From positions 1-64,000 of the forward strand of contig NZ_JBQHTM010000013.1 in the NCBI RefSeq assembly GCF_052065695.1: 64,000 nt of DNA, written 5' to 3'. Origin of the DNA: Intestinimonas sp052065695. Its GTDB lineage: Bacteria; Bacillota; Clostridia; Oscillospirales; Oscillospiraceae. The number at the start of each line of letters is the position of its first letter. Within the stretch, counting starts at the first letter, position 1. The translations under genes and the position numbers were made by a program. Positions 8,823-16,872 of the stretch are shown one piece after another. The notes under the pieces were generated by a model. It worked only from the letters and a program-made list of their open reading frames with translations. It did not search any database and was not told the origin of the DNA.

Positions 8823-9413
8823 ATGGCAACACTGCTTTTTCAGGGACACGCCAGCTGCCGCATCACCACTCGGGCCGGTGCGGTCATCTACATCGACCCC
8901 TTTGCCGGCGAGGGCTACGACCTGCCCGCCGACCTGGTGCTCGTCACCCACGAGCACGGGGACCACAACGACCTGAGCAAGGTGACACTCAAGCCCGACG
9001 GCGTGGTCATCCGCTCCGCCGACGCCCTGGCCGGCGGCCAGTACCACAACTTCGACGTAGCCGGTGTTCACATCCAGACCGTCCCCGCCGGCAACCGCAG
9101 CCACGACCCCAAGGAGTGCGTGGGCTACATCCTCACCATGGACGGCACCACCCTCTACCACGCCGGTGACACCTCCACCATGCCCCATATGAGCGTCCTG
9201 GCGCCCCGGAAGCTGGACTGGGTCCTCCTCCCCGTGGATGGCGTCTACAACATGGACCCCGCCGAGGCCAGTACCTGCGCCAAGCGCATCAGCGGCAAGC
9301 ACACCATCCCCATCCACACCGACCCCAGCTACCAGTACAACCGCACCCAGGCCGACCGGCTCTCCTGCTCCGGTAAGGTGCTGCTGGAGCACGGTCAGAG
9401 CATCGAACTTTAA
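8823..9413 (+). CDS. Metallo-beta-lactamase-fold hydrolase
   Basis: A 196-residue protein with the MBL signature THEHGDHND (about residues 42-50), an early GHASCRI segment and HAGDTSTMP downstream; these supply metal ligands in the UPF0173/YtkL-like group. AGGAGG sits 7 bases before the ATG. It lies 17 bases after the metal permease and before a terminator, so it can be co-transcribed with the importer. A link to metal homeostasis is only positional; the substrate is unknown. Confidence 0.85.
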   Translation: MATLLFQGHASCRITTRAGAVIYIDPFAGEGYDLPADLVLVTHEHGDHNDLSKVTLKPDGVVIRSADALAGGQYHNFDVAGVHIQTVPAGNRSHDPKECVGYILTMDGTTLYHAGDTSTMPHMSVLAPRKLDWVLLPVDGVYNMDPAEASTCAKRISGKHTIPIHTDPSYQYNRTQADRLSCSGKVLLEHGQSIEL

Positions 9414-9425
9414 ACACACGCATAT

Positions 9426-9465
9426 AACCGGCCGCCCATCATGGGTGGCCGGTTTTTTATTTTTT
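9426..9465 (+). terminator. Intrinsic terminator of the metal transporter operon
   Basis: A 14-bp stem, AACCGGCCGCCCAT paired with ATGGGTGGCCGGTT around a one-base centre, followed by a long T-rich tract. Confidence 0.9.
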
Positions 9466-9496
9466 GTCAGTATCATGTAAAATGCCGGTGTTTCTA

Positions 9497-9525
9497 TTGT
9501 CTTTTTTGGAGCAGAATGATAAAAT
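9497..9525 (+). promoter_or_regulatory. Promoter of the 5'-nucleotidase gene
   Basis: TTGTCT (9497-9502), a 17-bp spacer and TAAAAT (9520-9525), about 50 bp before the ATG at 9576. Confidence 0.65.
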
Positions 9526-9575
9526 TATCTTGTCCCATACCCGTAATTCATGGAATGATTAGGAGGAATAGAAAG

Positions 9576-11777
9576 ATGAAGCTCGGAAAACGGCTGCTGC
9601 CCATCCTGCTCACCCTGAGCATGGCGGCATCCATGCTCCCCGCTGCTGCCCTGGCCGCCGAGGCCGACACCGGTGAGAAGCATATCACCATCCTGGGCAC
9701 CTCGGATATGCACGGCAATATCTGGGGCTTTTCCTACGAGGACAACGCCGAGAGCACCAACAACGGCATGGCCCGCCTGTACACCTACATCCAGCAGGTG
9801 CGCGCGGAGAACCCCAACACCATCCTCATCGACGCCGGTGATGATATCCAGGGCACCATCATGACCGACGACCTCTACAACAAGACCCCCGAAGAGCCCC
9901 ATCCTGTCATCACCGCCATGAACTACATGGGCTATGACGCCATGACTCTGGGCAACCACGAGTTCAACTGGGGCATCCCCACCATGCAGACCATCCTGGG
10001 TCAGGCTGATTTCCCGGTACTGGCCGCCAACGTCACCGATGAGAAGGGCGAGCTGGTCACCGGCGCCGGCTGGACCATCGTGGAGCGGGACGGCGTGAAG
10101 GTGGCCATCATCGGCGTGGTCACCCCCGACGTGCCCATCTGGGACGGCGGCAAGGAGGGCATCGACGGCGCCACCTTTGAGGCCGCCAACGTGGCCGTGG
10201 GCAAGGCCATCGACGAGATCGGCGACCAGGCCGACGTGATCGTGGTCTCCGCTCACATGGGCATGTACGCCGAGTTCGACGAGGAGGGCGGCTCCGACTC
10301 CGCCCAGAAGATCCTGGATGACAACCCGGAGATCGACGTGCTCCAGGTAGCTCACAACCACGTGGTGGTCAATGAGAAGCAGGGCGACGTGGTCATCGGA
10401 GGCGTGCGCAATGGCGGCCGTGACATTGCCCGCTTCGACCTCACCCTGGATGCCGACAACAACGTTGTGGACGCCACCGTGGAAGTGGTGGACATGACCG
10501 ACGTGGCCCCCAGCCAGGAGATCCGGGACATTCCCCTGGTGGCCGAGGCCCATCAGAAGACCATTGACTACATCGCCGGCGGCACCGACGAGAGCGGCGA
10601 GCCTCTGCCTCCCCTGGGCTCCACCACCGCCAAGTTCCAGCCTGAGAACGAGATCCGCGGCATCCCCGCCGGCCGTGTCATGGACACCGCTGTCATGGAC
10701 CTCATCAACAAGGTCCAGCTGGAGAACTCCGGCGCCGACGTCTCCGCCGCCGCCCTTTTCAAGGACACCAGCGACCTGCCCGCCGGCGACATCAACTACG
10801 GCAACATCTTTGACATCTACAAGTTCGACAACACCCTCTACCGGGTCACCGTCACCGGCGCCGAGCTGAAGGCCTACATGGAGTGGTCCGCCGAGTGCTA
10901 TAACCAGTGGAAGGAAGGGGACATCAACATCTCCTTCGACCCCGAGTATCCCGACTACCTCTACGACATGTTTGCCGGCGTGGACTATGAAATCGACCTG
11001 TCCCAGCCCAAGGGCGAGCGCATCAGGAACGTCATGTTCAAGGGCGAGCCCCTCCAGGACGATCAGACCCTGAACCTGGCCGTGAACAACTACCGCTACT
11101 CCTCCGCCCTGAAGACCGAGGGTCTCGTCTCCGGCACCAAGGAGTGGGAGTCCTCCAACTCCATCCGCGACATGATCGTGGCCTACTTCGCCGAGCACTC
11201 CCCCGTAGCCCCCGAGGTGGACAACAACTGGAAGATCGTAGGCGTGGACCTGAGCGAGGACGATCCCCGCCGGGCCGAGCTCATCAGCTACATCAACGAC
11301 GGTCTGCTGGACACCCCCTATGCCGCCAGCTACAACCTGGCCGACTACGATGCCCTGGTAGCCCAGGCCCAGGCCAACGCCGCCGCTCAGGCCAACAACG
11401 TCAGCGTGGACGGCACTGACGTGGGCAAGGCCTTCACCTACACCGTAGAAGCTGCTGACGGCACCGTCACCTACTACCGCCTCCGTGACATCGCCTTCGC
11501 CGTAAAGGGCACCGCCGCCGCCTTTGATGTGTCCTGGGACAACGGCGTGGTCCTCACCGTGGGCGGCACCTACACCGCCGAGGCCGTGGCCGACAGCAAC
11601 ATGTCCCCCACCGCCGTGGAAACCACCCTGTCTGCCCAAGTGGGCGATGAGACCGTGGAGGTCCCTGCCGCCCTTATGAGCCCTGGCAACTACTGTGTCA
11701 CCGCTGAGGGCCTGGCCACCCTGCTGGGTGCCACCGTCACCGTCACCGACGGCATCCTCAACATCGCCACCAAGTAA
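9576..11777 (+). CDS. Secreted bifunctional 5'-nucleotidase / metallophosphatase
   Basis: A 733-residue exported enzyme. A signal peptide (MKLGKRLLPILLTLSM... ending AALAA, about residue 28) precedes a calcineurin-like metallophosphatase domain with SDMHGNIWG, DAGDDIQG, GNHEFNWG and VAHNHVVV. The 5'-nucleotidase C-terminal substrate domain follows from about 350 to 580. A further ~150 residues are extra to the usual enzyme and end in LATLLGATVTVTDGILNIA, resembling copper-amine-oxidase-N-like wall modules. It probably hydrolyses extracellular nucleotides or cyclic nucleotides for scavenging. AGGAGG lies 9 bases before the ATG. Monocistronic. Confidence 0.88.
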   Translation: MKLGKRLLPILLTLSMAASMLPAAALAAEADTGEKHITILGTSDMHGNIWGFSYEDNAESTNNGMARLYTYIQQVRAENPNTILIDAGDDIQGTIMTDDLYNKTPEEPHPVITAMNYMGYDAMTLGNHEFNWGIPTMQTILGQADFPVLAANVTDEKGELVTGAGWTIVERDGVKVAIIGVVTPDVPIWDGGKEGIDGATFEAANVAVGKAIDEIGDQADVIVVSAHMGMYAEFDEEGGSDSAQKILDDNPEIDVLQVAHNHVVVNEKQGDVVIGGVRNGGRDIARFDLTLDADNNVVDATVEVVDMTDVAPSQEIRDIPLVAEAHQKTIDYIAGGTDESGEPLPPLGSTTAKFQPENEIRGIPAGRVMDTAVMDLINKVQLENSGADVSAAALFKDTSDLPAGDINYGNIFDIYKFDNTLYRVTVTGAELKAYMEWSAECYNQWKEGDINISFDPEYPDYLYDMFAGVDYEIDLSQPKGERIRNVMFKGEPLQDDQTLNLAVNNYRYSSALKTEGLVSGTKEWESSNSIRDMIVAYFAEHSPVAPEVDNNWKIVGVDLSEDDPRRAELISYINDGLLDTPYAASYNLADYDALVAQAQANAAAQANNVSVDGTDVGKAFTYTVEAADGTVTYYRLRDIAFAVKGTAAAFDVSWDNGVVLTVGGTYTAEAVADSNMSPTAVETTLSAQVGDETVEVPAALMSPGNYCVTAEGLATLLGATVTVTDGILNIATK

Positions 11778-11792
11778 ATGCCCTGGACAGCA

Positions 11793-11832
11793 AACCGGCC
11801 TGCCGCTCACTGCGGCAGGCCGGTTCTTTTTC
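11793..11832 (+). terminator. Intrinsic terminator of the 5'-nucleotidase gene
   Basis: ACCGGCCTGCCG paired with CGGCAGGCCGGT around a short loop, then TTCTTTTTCTT. It lies between convergent genes; the T-run favours the plus strand. Confidence 0.88.
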
Positions 11833-11899
11833 TTGTCCTTAGACGAATGGTGCCGGCCGGGTCAAACCGGGCGGGCACCTGGGAAATCAGATGTGAGGC

Positions 11900-12298
11900 T
11901 TACTCCTCGTCGTGGTCGTGACCACAGCCGCAGTCACAGCCGCAGCCGTCCTCGTCGTCACAGTCGCAGTCATCGGACACGGCAAACTGGCTGTGGCAGT
12001 TGGGGCACTCGACCTCAAAGAAGTCTTCGTCGTCCTCGCCGCAGCAGCACTCGTCGTCGTCCTCGTCCTCATCGTCCTCGTAGAGAATCTCCTCCACATC
12101 GGCCAGGTCGTCGGACACAGCGTCCAGCTCCTCGCCCAGGGCGGTGGTGTTCTCCTCCAGGTCCTCGATGGACATGCCCATCTCCTCCAGGATGTCGATG
12201 ATGACGGAGATGAGCTTGCCCTCCTTGGACTTCTCGATGTCGATGGCGAGGCCGTCGGCCAGACCCTTCAGATAAGCGACCTTCTCGGTGATCGTCAT
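11900..12298 (-). CDS. CD1247-like acidic protein with Cys-rich metal-binding tail
   Basis: A 132-residue protein. The N-terminal ~65 residues (MTITEKVAYLKGLADGL) match a small conserved helical domain seen in many Clostridia as CD1247-like. A poly-acidic stretch follows (YEDDEDEDDDE) with CCCG, then a CPNCHSQF half-ribbon, and a tail of alternating Cys/Gly/Asp/His (GCGCDCGCGHDHDEE). The cysteines and histidines suggest metal binding. It follows efp by 56 bases on the same strand with its own ribosome site (AGGAGAG). Function unknown. Confidence 0.75.
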   Translation of the reverse strand: MTITEKVAYLKGLADGLAIDIEKSKEGKLISVIIDILEEMGMSIEDLEENTTALGEELDAVSDDLADVEEILYEDDEDEDDDECCCGEDDEDFFEVECPNCHSQFAVSDDCDCDDEDGCGCDCGCGHDHDEE

Positions 12299-12354
12299 AA
12301 TAAACTCTCCTTATCCATGCGGCCACAAAGGGCCTGGTTGTTGGGATCCAAGAC

Positions 12355-12921
12355 TTACTTCTTGCAGCGCTCCAGGTACTCGCCGGACCGGGTGTCGATC
12401 TTGATCTTGTCGCCGGGGTTGATGAAGAGGGGCACCTTGATCTCAGTGCCGGTCTCCAAAGTGGCGGGCTTGGTCACGTTGGTGGCGGTGTCGCCGCGGA
12501 AGCCGGGATCGGTCTCGGTGACCTCCAGCTCCACGAAGGTGGGGGGCTCCACCATGAAGATCTTGCCCTTGTAGCTGTTGATCTTGCAGGGCATGTTCTC
12601 CTTGACGAAGCGGAAGTCGTCGCCCAGAGTGTCCTTGCTCACGGGGACCAGGTCAAAGGTCTCGGGGTCCATAAAGTAGTACAGGTCGCCGTCGTTATAG
12701 CTGTACTCCATGTCCTTGCGCTCCACGTAGGCGGTCTCGAACTTAGCGGTGGGGTTGAAGGAGGTCTCGGTGACAGCGCCGGTCATGACGTTCTTCATCT
12801 TGGTCCGCACGAAAGCGGCGCCCTTGCCGGGCTTCACGTGCTGGAACTCCACGACCTGCATGACCTGACCGTCCATCTCGAAGGTCACGCCGTTACGGAA
12901 ATCACTGGCAGTAATAGGCAT
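12355..12921 (-). CDS. efp: Translation elongation factor P
   Basis: A 188-residue protein of standard EF-P length and order: N-terminal KOW-like domain with VKPGKGAAF, then two OB-fold domains ending in DTRSGEYLERCKK. K33 in PGKG is the tip lysine modified in other bacteria (K34 in E. coli, K32 in B. subtilis); no modification enzyme is obvious here. EF-P relieves ribosome stalling at polyproline, and both LCP proteins in this window have proline-rich tails. It lies behind a pepQ-like gene, the usual Firmicute arrangement, and has its own promoter at 13001-13029. Confidence 0.97.
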   Translation of the reverse strand: MPITASDFRNGVTFEMDGQVMQVVEFQHVKPGKGAAFVRTKMKNVMTGAVTETSFNPTAKFETAYVERKDMEYSYNDGDLYYFMDPETFDLVPVSKDTLGDDFRFVKENMPCKINSYKGKIFMVEPPTFVELEVTETDPGFRGDTATNVTKPATLETGTEIKVPLFINPGDKIKIDTRSGEYLERCKK

Positions 12922-13000
12922 TGGTACTCATCCTCCAAAAGAAGCATCTGTTTTTCCACGTCGGGGCGCAATGGCCCCTTGCCCATGAATTATCTAAGTT

Positions 13001-13029
13001 ATTTTACCCTATTATTCCCGGATTTGCAA
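13001..13029 (-). promoter_or_regulatory. Promoter of efp
   Basis: On the minus strand, TTGCAA (13024-13029), a 17-bp spacer and TAAAAT (13001-13006). It sits between the pepQ-like gene and efp and gives efp expression independent of the upstream operon. Confidence 0.7.
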
Positions 13030-13046
13030 GGGGTTTTCCCCTACTT

Positions 13047-14111
13047 TCAGAGAATGATCAGTTCTTTGGGCGATTTGGTGATATCGATGCAGCCGTCCGC
13101 GGTCAAAACCGTCACATCTTCGATGCGGACGCCGAACTTCCCAGGCAGGTAGATGCCCGGCTCGGCGGACATGACGGTGCCCACGGGCAGCAGGGTCTCG
13201 TCCCGGGTATTGGCGTTGGGGGACTCGTGGATCTCGATGCCCACGCTGTGGCCGTAACCATGGCCAAAGTACTCTCCATAGCCGGCGTCCTCGATGACCT
13301 TGCGGGCGGCGGCGTCGATGCTCTTGCCGGGGACACCCGCCTTGGTGACGGCGATGCCGGCCTTCTGGGCTTCCAGCACGATGTGGTAGACCTTCTTCAT
13401 CTCCTCGGTGGGCTCACCCAGGGCCACGGTGCGGGTCATGTCGGAGCAGTAGCCGCCGTAGACGCAGCCGAAGTCCATGGTGATGAAGTCGCCCTTCTGG
13501 ACCTTCCGCTCGCCGGGGATGGCGTGGGGTTTGCTGCCGTTGGGTCCGGAGGCCACAATGGGGTCGAAGGACATGCGCATGGCCCCGAAGCGGAGCATGT
13601 CGTACTGGAGCTTGGCGGCGATCTCCTGCTCGGTCATACCGGGCTGGATGAACTTGCAGATCTCGTCAAAGGCCTTGTCGGTGATCTCCTGGGCCTTTAC
13701 CATGAGGGCAATCTCCTCCTCGTCCTTGGCAGCCCGGAGGTCATTGACTAACTTCTGGGCGGGCACCAGGGCGGCGGTGAGGCCCTCCTCCCACACGTGG
13801 AAGGCGGACACCGACATGTACTCCTCCTCGAAGCCCAGCTTCTGAATGCCGTGCTTATCGATGACCTCCTGGACCATGGCCCGGTAGTTCCGGTTCCTGT
13901 CGGTCATGGTGATCTCGGCCCCGGTGATGAGGTCGTTGGCGGCCTCAATGTACCGGGAGTCGGTGAAGTAGTAGCAGACCTCCGGCGTCACCACCACGTT
14001 GCCCTCGCCGTGGAAGCCCACGGCGTAGAACTCGCCGGGCTCACTGTTGAGCAGCATGGCGTCGATGCCGTACTCCGGCAGCTTGGCCGCAATGGCTTTG
14101 AGATGGTTCAT
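13047..14111 (-). CDS. Xaa-Pro peptidase, M24 family
   Basis: A 354-residue cytoplasmic metallopeptidase. The N-terminal creatinase-like domain (1-125) is followed by a pita-bread catalytic domain with metal ligands visible in MDFGCVYGGYCSDMTRT (two Asp), GHGYGHSVGIEIHESPN (His) and the late SAEPGIYLPG and RIEDVTVLT (two Glu). Length and placement next to efp match the YqhT/PepQ group, which cleaves X-Pro dipeptides or N-terminal X-Pro. An AAGGAAG ribosome site lies 8 bases upstream. It is downstream of the nfo-like gene in the same operon. Confidence 0.92.
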   Translation of the reverse strand: MNHLKAIAAKLPEYGIDAMLLNSEPGEFYAVGFHGEGNVVVTPEVCYYFTDSRYIEAANDLITGAEITMTDRNRNYRAMVQEVIDKHGIQKLGFEEEYMSVSAFHVWEEGLTAALVPAQKLVNDLRAAKDEEEIALMVKAQEITDKAFDEICKFIQPGMTEQEIAAKLQYDMLRFGAMRMSFDPIVASGPNGSKPHAIPGERKVQKGDFITMDFGCVYGGYCSDMTRTVALGEPTEEMKKVYHIVLEAQKAGIAVTKAGVPGKSIDAAARKVIEDAGYGEYFGHGYGHSVGIEIHESPNANTRDETLLPVGTVMSAEPGIYLPGKFGVRIEDVTVLTADGCIDITKSPKELIIL

Positions 14112-14145
14112 GTAAAAGACTTCCTTTCGTCTTGATTTTATATGG

Positions 14146-15003
14146 TCATGCCTTTCGGCCGATGCAGTCCAGATAGAGCCCCTTCATGGTCAGGGCGTCC
14201 ACATCCTGGGTGCCCGCCGACTCACAGATGATGATGGGACTCCAGTCCCGCCGGGCCAGCTCCGCCATCAGGGGGGCCGGATCAGGGCCGAAGTCCTCCT
14301 GGTCAAAGGTGAGGTGGACCTTCTCCCCGCCGTTGGGGGTGAAGGCGATCTTGGAGAAGTGGCTGTGGAAACGGCTGGCCCGGTCGGGACCCAGCAGTTC
14401 CTCCACCCGGTCCAGCATCTTCACCGTGGCTTCTAGGCCCTCCAGTTCCCCCAGGGAGCGGGCGTAAAGATGGCCAAAGTCGATGCAGGGCAGGAGTCGC
14501 TCGTCCAGCTGGCACAGCTCCAGCACCTCGTCCAGATCCCCCAGCTGGTTGATCTTGCCCATGGTCTCGGGACACAGGGTGATGTGGCCAAAGCCCTCCC
14601 CGTCACAGACAGCCATGACCTCCCGCAGGGATTTTAAGGCGATATCCAAAGCCTCCCGCCGGGTGCGCTTCATGAGGGCACCGGTGTGGACCGTGACCCG
14701 CGTGGCCCCCATCCAGTCCGCCGCCTGACAGGCAGAGAGAATGTAGCCCGTGGTCTTCTTCAGGCTCTCCGGGTCTGGGTTGGCCAGATTGATGAAATAA
14801 GGGGCGTGGAGGGAGAGGGCGATGCCGCTGGCCTTGGCGGCCTCACCCACGGCCCGGGCCGTCTCCTCCCCTATATTGACCCCCTTGCCGCACTGGTATT
14901 CAAAAGCATTCAGGCCCCTCTCTGCCAGCCAGGCAGGGTATTTGACCGAACTCTTGCCCTTATAGTTTTCCGCCTGTCCAGCGGGTCCGAATCGTACGCT
15001 AAT
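14146..15003 (-). CDS. nfo: Deoxyribonuclease IV-like AP endonuclease with an ATT start
   Basis: A 285-residue xylose-isomerase-like TIM barrel of the Nfo family: LHAPYFINLANP, VTVHTGA, CPETMGK, CIDFGHLYAR and HSHFSK carry the expected His/Glu/Asp metal ligands. The first usual start codon in frame (GTG, 14850) would delete the first strand. The frame stays open upstream as SVRFGPAGQAENYKG...AWLAERGLNAFEYQCGKG, which fits the family N-terminus, back to an ATT at 15003-15001. GGAAGGAG lies 7 bases before it. No ATG, GTG, TTG or CTG occurs between that ATT and the upstream in-frame stop. It begins 4 bases after yqeG. Role: cutting abasic sites in base-excision repair. Confidence 0.85.
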   Translation of the reverse strand: MSVRFGPAGQAENYKGKSSVKYPAWLAERGLNAFEYQCGKGVNIGEETARAVGEAAKASGIALSLHAPYFINLANPDPESLKKTTGYILSACQAADWMGATRVTVHTGALMKRTRREALDIALKSLREVMAVCDGEGFGHITLCPETMGKINQLGDLDEVLELCQLDERLLPCIDFGHLYARSLGELEGLEATVKMLDRVEELLGPDRASRFHSHFSKIAFTPNGGEKVHLTFDQEDFGPDPAPLMAELARRDWSPIIICESAGTQDVDALTMKGLYLDCIGRKA

Positions 15004-15007
15004 ACGA

Positions 15008-15517
15008 TCACTCCTTCCTCGTCCGGCGCCGTCCCAGGGCCCGGAAGGGCTCCTCTACGGCGTACCGGAGATAGCGGCCGGGGTTGCCGGCCAGCTCTAT
15101 GGGCTCCACCATGAGGGCCAGTACCCCTGTCCGCTTGGCGCCCAGAATATCGGTAAAGATCTGATCTCCCACCATGGCGGTTTGGGCACTGGTGCGCCCC
15201 ATCTGCTCCATGGCCCGGAGGAAGCCCCCGGACTTGGGCTTGCCTGCATGGCCCCAAAATGGCACCTCCAGCGCTTTCGCAAAGCACTCCACCCGATTCG
15301 GCTTTCGGCTGTTGGAGAGAATACAGAGCGCTACCCCAGATGCCGCCAGATCGTCTTTCCAGGTCCGCAGGGCCTGGTCCGGCTCCATCTGGGTGTACTT
15401 TGCCAGGGTATTGTCCAGGTCGGCCAGCAGCAGGGTGATCCCCCGCCGGGCCAGGACTTTGCCGTCGATCTGATAGACGGAGGGATAGACCCCGTCCGGG
15501 ATGAGAGAAAAAGCCAT
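15008..15517 (-). CDS. YqeG-family HAD phosphatase
   Basis: A 169-residue HAD subclass IIIA phosphatase: motif I LLADLDNTL, motif II CILSNSRKP, lysine in AGKPKSGG, and motif III MVGDQIFTDILGAKRTG. The start at 15517 (MAFSLIPDGVYPSVY) has GAGG 6 bases upstream and matches family N-termini; longer in-frame starts are not supported. YqeG proteins are usual in Firmicutes and their phosphate substrate is uncertain. First gene of the yqeG - nfo-like - pepQ-like operon. Confidence 0.9.
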   Translation of the reverse strand: MAFSLIPDGVYPSVYQIDGKVLARRGITLLLADLDNTLAKYTQMEPDQALRTWKDDLAASGVALCILSNSRKPNRVECFAKALEVPFWGHAGKPKSGGFLRAMEQMGRTSAQTAMVGDQIFTDILGAKRTGVLALMVEPIELAGNPGRYLRYAVEEPFRALGRRRTRKE

Positions 15518-15556
15518 ACTGCACCTCATGAAACTGATCTTGTCCGCATAGACTGC

Positions 15557-15585
15557 ATTATACCAGTTTCCAACAAAATGGACAA
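15557..15585 (-). promoter_or_regulatory. Promoter of the yqeG operon
   Basis: On the minus strand, TTGTCC (15580-15585), a 17-bp spacer and TATAAT (15557-15562), about 40 bp before the yqeG start. It lies in the 83-bp gap shared with the divergent gene at 15601. Confidence 0.8.
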
Positions 15586-15600
15586 GGGGGAGCAATGCGC

Positions 15601-16374
15601 ATGGGAACGAGATCCCAACTGATTCTGGCCGTCCCGCCGGACGAGGTGACGGCGGCCCAGACCTACGGCCTCACACTGGCCCACGTGGCCTACCGGGTTG
15701 GGGGAGGCCCCCACCTGTTCCGGTCCAACCTACCCATCCCGGTCCGGGGCGGGCTCATGTACATCGACGACAGCGGCTTTGACGGCCGGGGCACCCCGGA
15801 CACCTTCTGTCAGGAGGTGGTCCGGGAGTGTTCCGCCCGGGGGTTCGGGGGCGTCATTTGCGCCTTTGACCGGAGCCTCCCCCTACTCTCCACCATAGTG
15901 GCCCAACTGGGTCCCATGCTGGCCCGGCAGAACCGGAGCTTTTACGTCTCAGAGCCCTACGGCCGCCATACCGCCGTTGGTCGGGTCCTGATCCCCACCG
16001 CCCTCTCCGGCGGCAGCCTTCGACAGCGGCTCAGTGAGGCAGCGGAGCGCTACGGCACTGGCCGGGTGGCTCTGGCGGTAGAGCGGTCGGCAGAGGATTT
16101 CTTCCTCCCCTCTCCCACCGGCCAGGGTCGTCCCCTCACCCGGGAGGAGCTGGAGGCCAAGCGGAAGGAGCTCTCCCCATCTATCTTCTTCTCCGATGAG
16201 TTATGCGCCCGGTATTTCACCTACATGAACCGTCAGAGCGGCGCCCACTTCGTCCTCTTTGACGACGCCGGCTCCATCCGGAAAAAGCTGCGGCTGGCCG
16301 AGGCCTTGGGCATCGACCGGGCGTTGCTCTTCTACCCCGAGGTCTCTGACCTGCTGCCGGACATTCTGGCCTGA
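15601..16374 (+). CDS. Uncharacterised protein, possibly GH18-like TIM barrel
   Basis: A 257-residue protein without a signal peptide. Regularly spaced strand-like segments (GGLMYIDDSGFDG, GFGGVICAFDR, RSFYVSEPYG, GRVALAVERS) suggest a barrel. The end HFVLFDDAGSIRKKLRLAEALGIDRALLFYPEV resembles the last strands of YaaH-type glycoside hydrolase 18 proteins (FEDARSI...GL.G...W). The GH18 DxxDxDxE motif is not seen, so it may lack chitinase-type activity. I chose the ATG at 15601 because GGGGAG lies 8 bases before it; the ATG at 15595 is too close. Function unknown. Confidence 0.6.
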   Translation: MGTRSQLILAVPPDEVTAAQTYGLTLAHVAYRVGGGPHLFRSNLPIPVRGGLMYIDDSGFDGRGTPDTFCQEVVRECSARGFGGVICAFDRSLPLLSTIVAQLGPMLARQNRSFYVSEPYGRHTAVGRVLIPTALSGGSLRQRLSEAAERYGTGRVALAVERSAEDFFLPSPTGQGRPLTREELEAKRKELSPSIFFSDELCARYFTYMNRQSGAHFVLFDDAGSIRKKLRLAEALGIDRALLFYPEVSDLLPDILA

Positions 16375-16380
16375 AAAACA

Positions 16381-16610
16381 CGAAAGCCCAGCGCCTTGCG
16401 ACGCTGGGTCAAAATGCCGGTACTTTTCCGGCCCGAACAGGCCGGAAAAGTCTTCGCTGTGCTCACTGCGCCGCAAGCGCCGCGGGGCATTCGATCTCAC
16501 GCGAGGCAGGCCGCCGCCCCCTCGCGCTCCCCTGCCGGGACATGGGCCGTGTCTGAAAATCTCATCCCGCAGCAATACGAAAGCCCAGCGCCTTACGGCG
16601 CTGGGCTTTT
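16381..16610. repeat. Duplicated hairpin patch between the GH18-like gene and rpsU
   Basis: Two nearly identical hairpin units, 16381-16410 and 16578-16607, share CGAAAGCCCAGCGCCTT and differ only near the loop and end. Between them lies a third hairpin, TTTTCCGGCC / GGCCGGAAAA (16424-16433 and 16440-16449). The second unit, with flanking A/T runs, can serve as a terminator for rpsU and for the plus-strand gene. No ORF fits this patch. Confidence 0.65.
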
Positions 16611-16617
16611 ATGCGCA

Positions 16618-16800
16618 TCAATAGAACTTCTTACGGTTCTTACGGGCGGCCTCGGACTTCTTGCGGCGCTTGACACTGGGACTCTCGTAGTGCTCGCGCT
16701 TACGCACCTCAGCCAGCACTCCGGACTTGGCGCAGCTGCGCTTAAAACGCTTCAGAGCGCTCTCCAGAGACTCGTTTTCTCTCACATGGACTTCCGACAT
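16618..16800 (-). CDS. rpsU: 30S ribosomal protein S21
   Basis: A 60-residue, strongly basic protein, MSEVHVRENESLESALKRF..., with the classic S21 core RFKRSCAKSGVLAEVRKREHYESPSVKRKKK-like ending. S21 helps the 30S subunit bind mRNA during initiation. GGAGGGAGGGG precedes the ATG. It stands alone with a near-consensus promoter; yqeY, which often follows rpsU in Firmicutes, is not here. Confidence 0.97.
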   Translation of the reverse strand: MSEVHVRENESLESALKRFKRSCAKSGVLAEVRKREHYESPSVKRRKKSEAARKNRKKFY

Positions 16801-16872
16801 CTATTTCCCCTCCCTCCGAAGTGATGGGAGAACCACCACATAAAGGGCCATATTTATGGCTTTAACAGTAGT

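Noticed and set aside
9525..11810. A 761-codon minus-strand frame opposite the 5'-nucleotidase
   Set aside because: No motif or ribosome site, and it runs across two terminators and the nucleotidase promoter.
14146..14850. Nfo-like protein starting at GTG 14850
   Set aside because: This would remove the first barrel strand although family-like sequence continues upstream to ATT 15003, where a good ribosome site lies.
15595..15600. ATG at 15595 as start of the GH18-like gene
   Set aside because: The ribosome site GGGGGAG ends only 2 bases before it; the ATG at 15601 has normal spacing.
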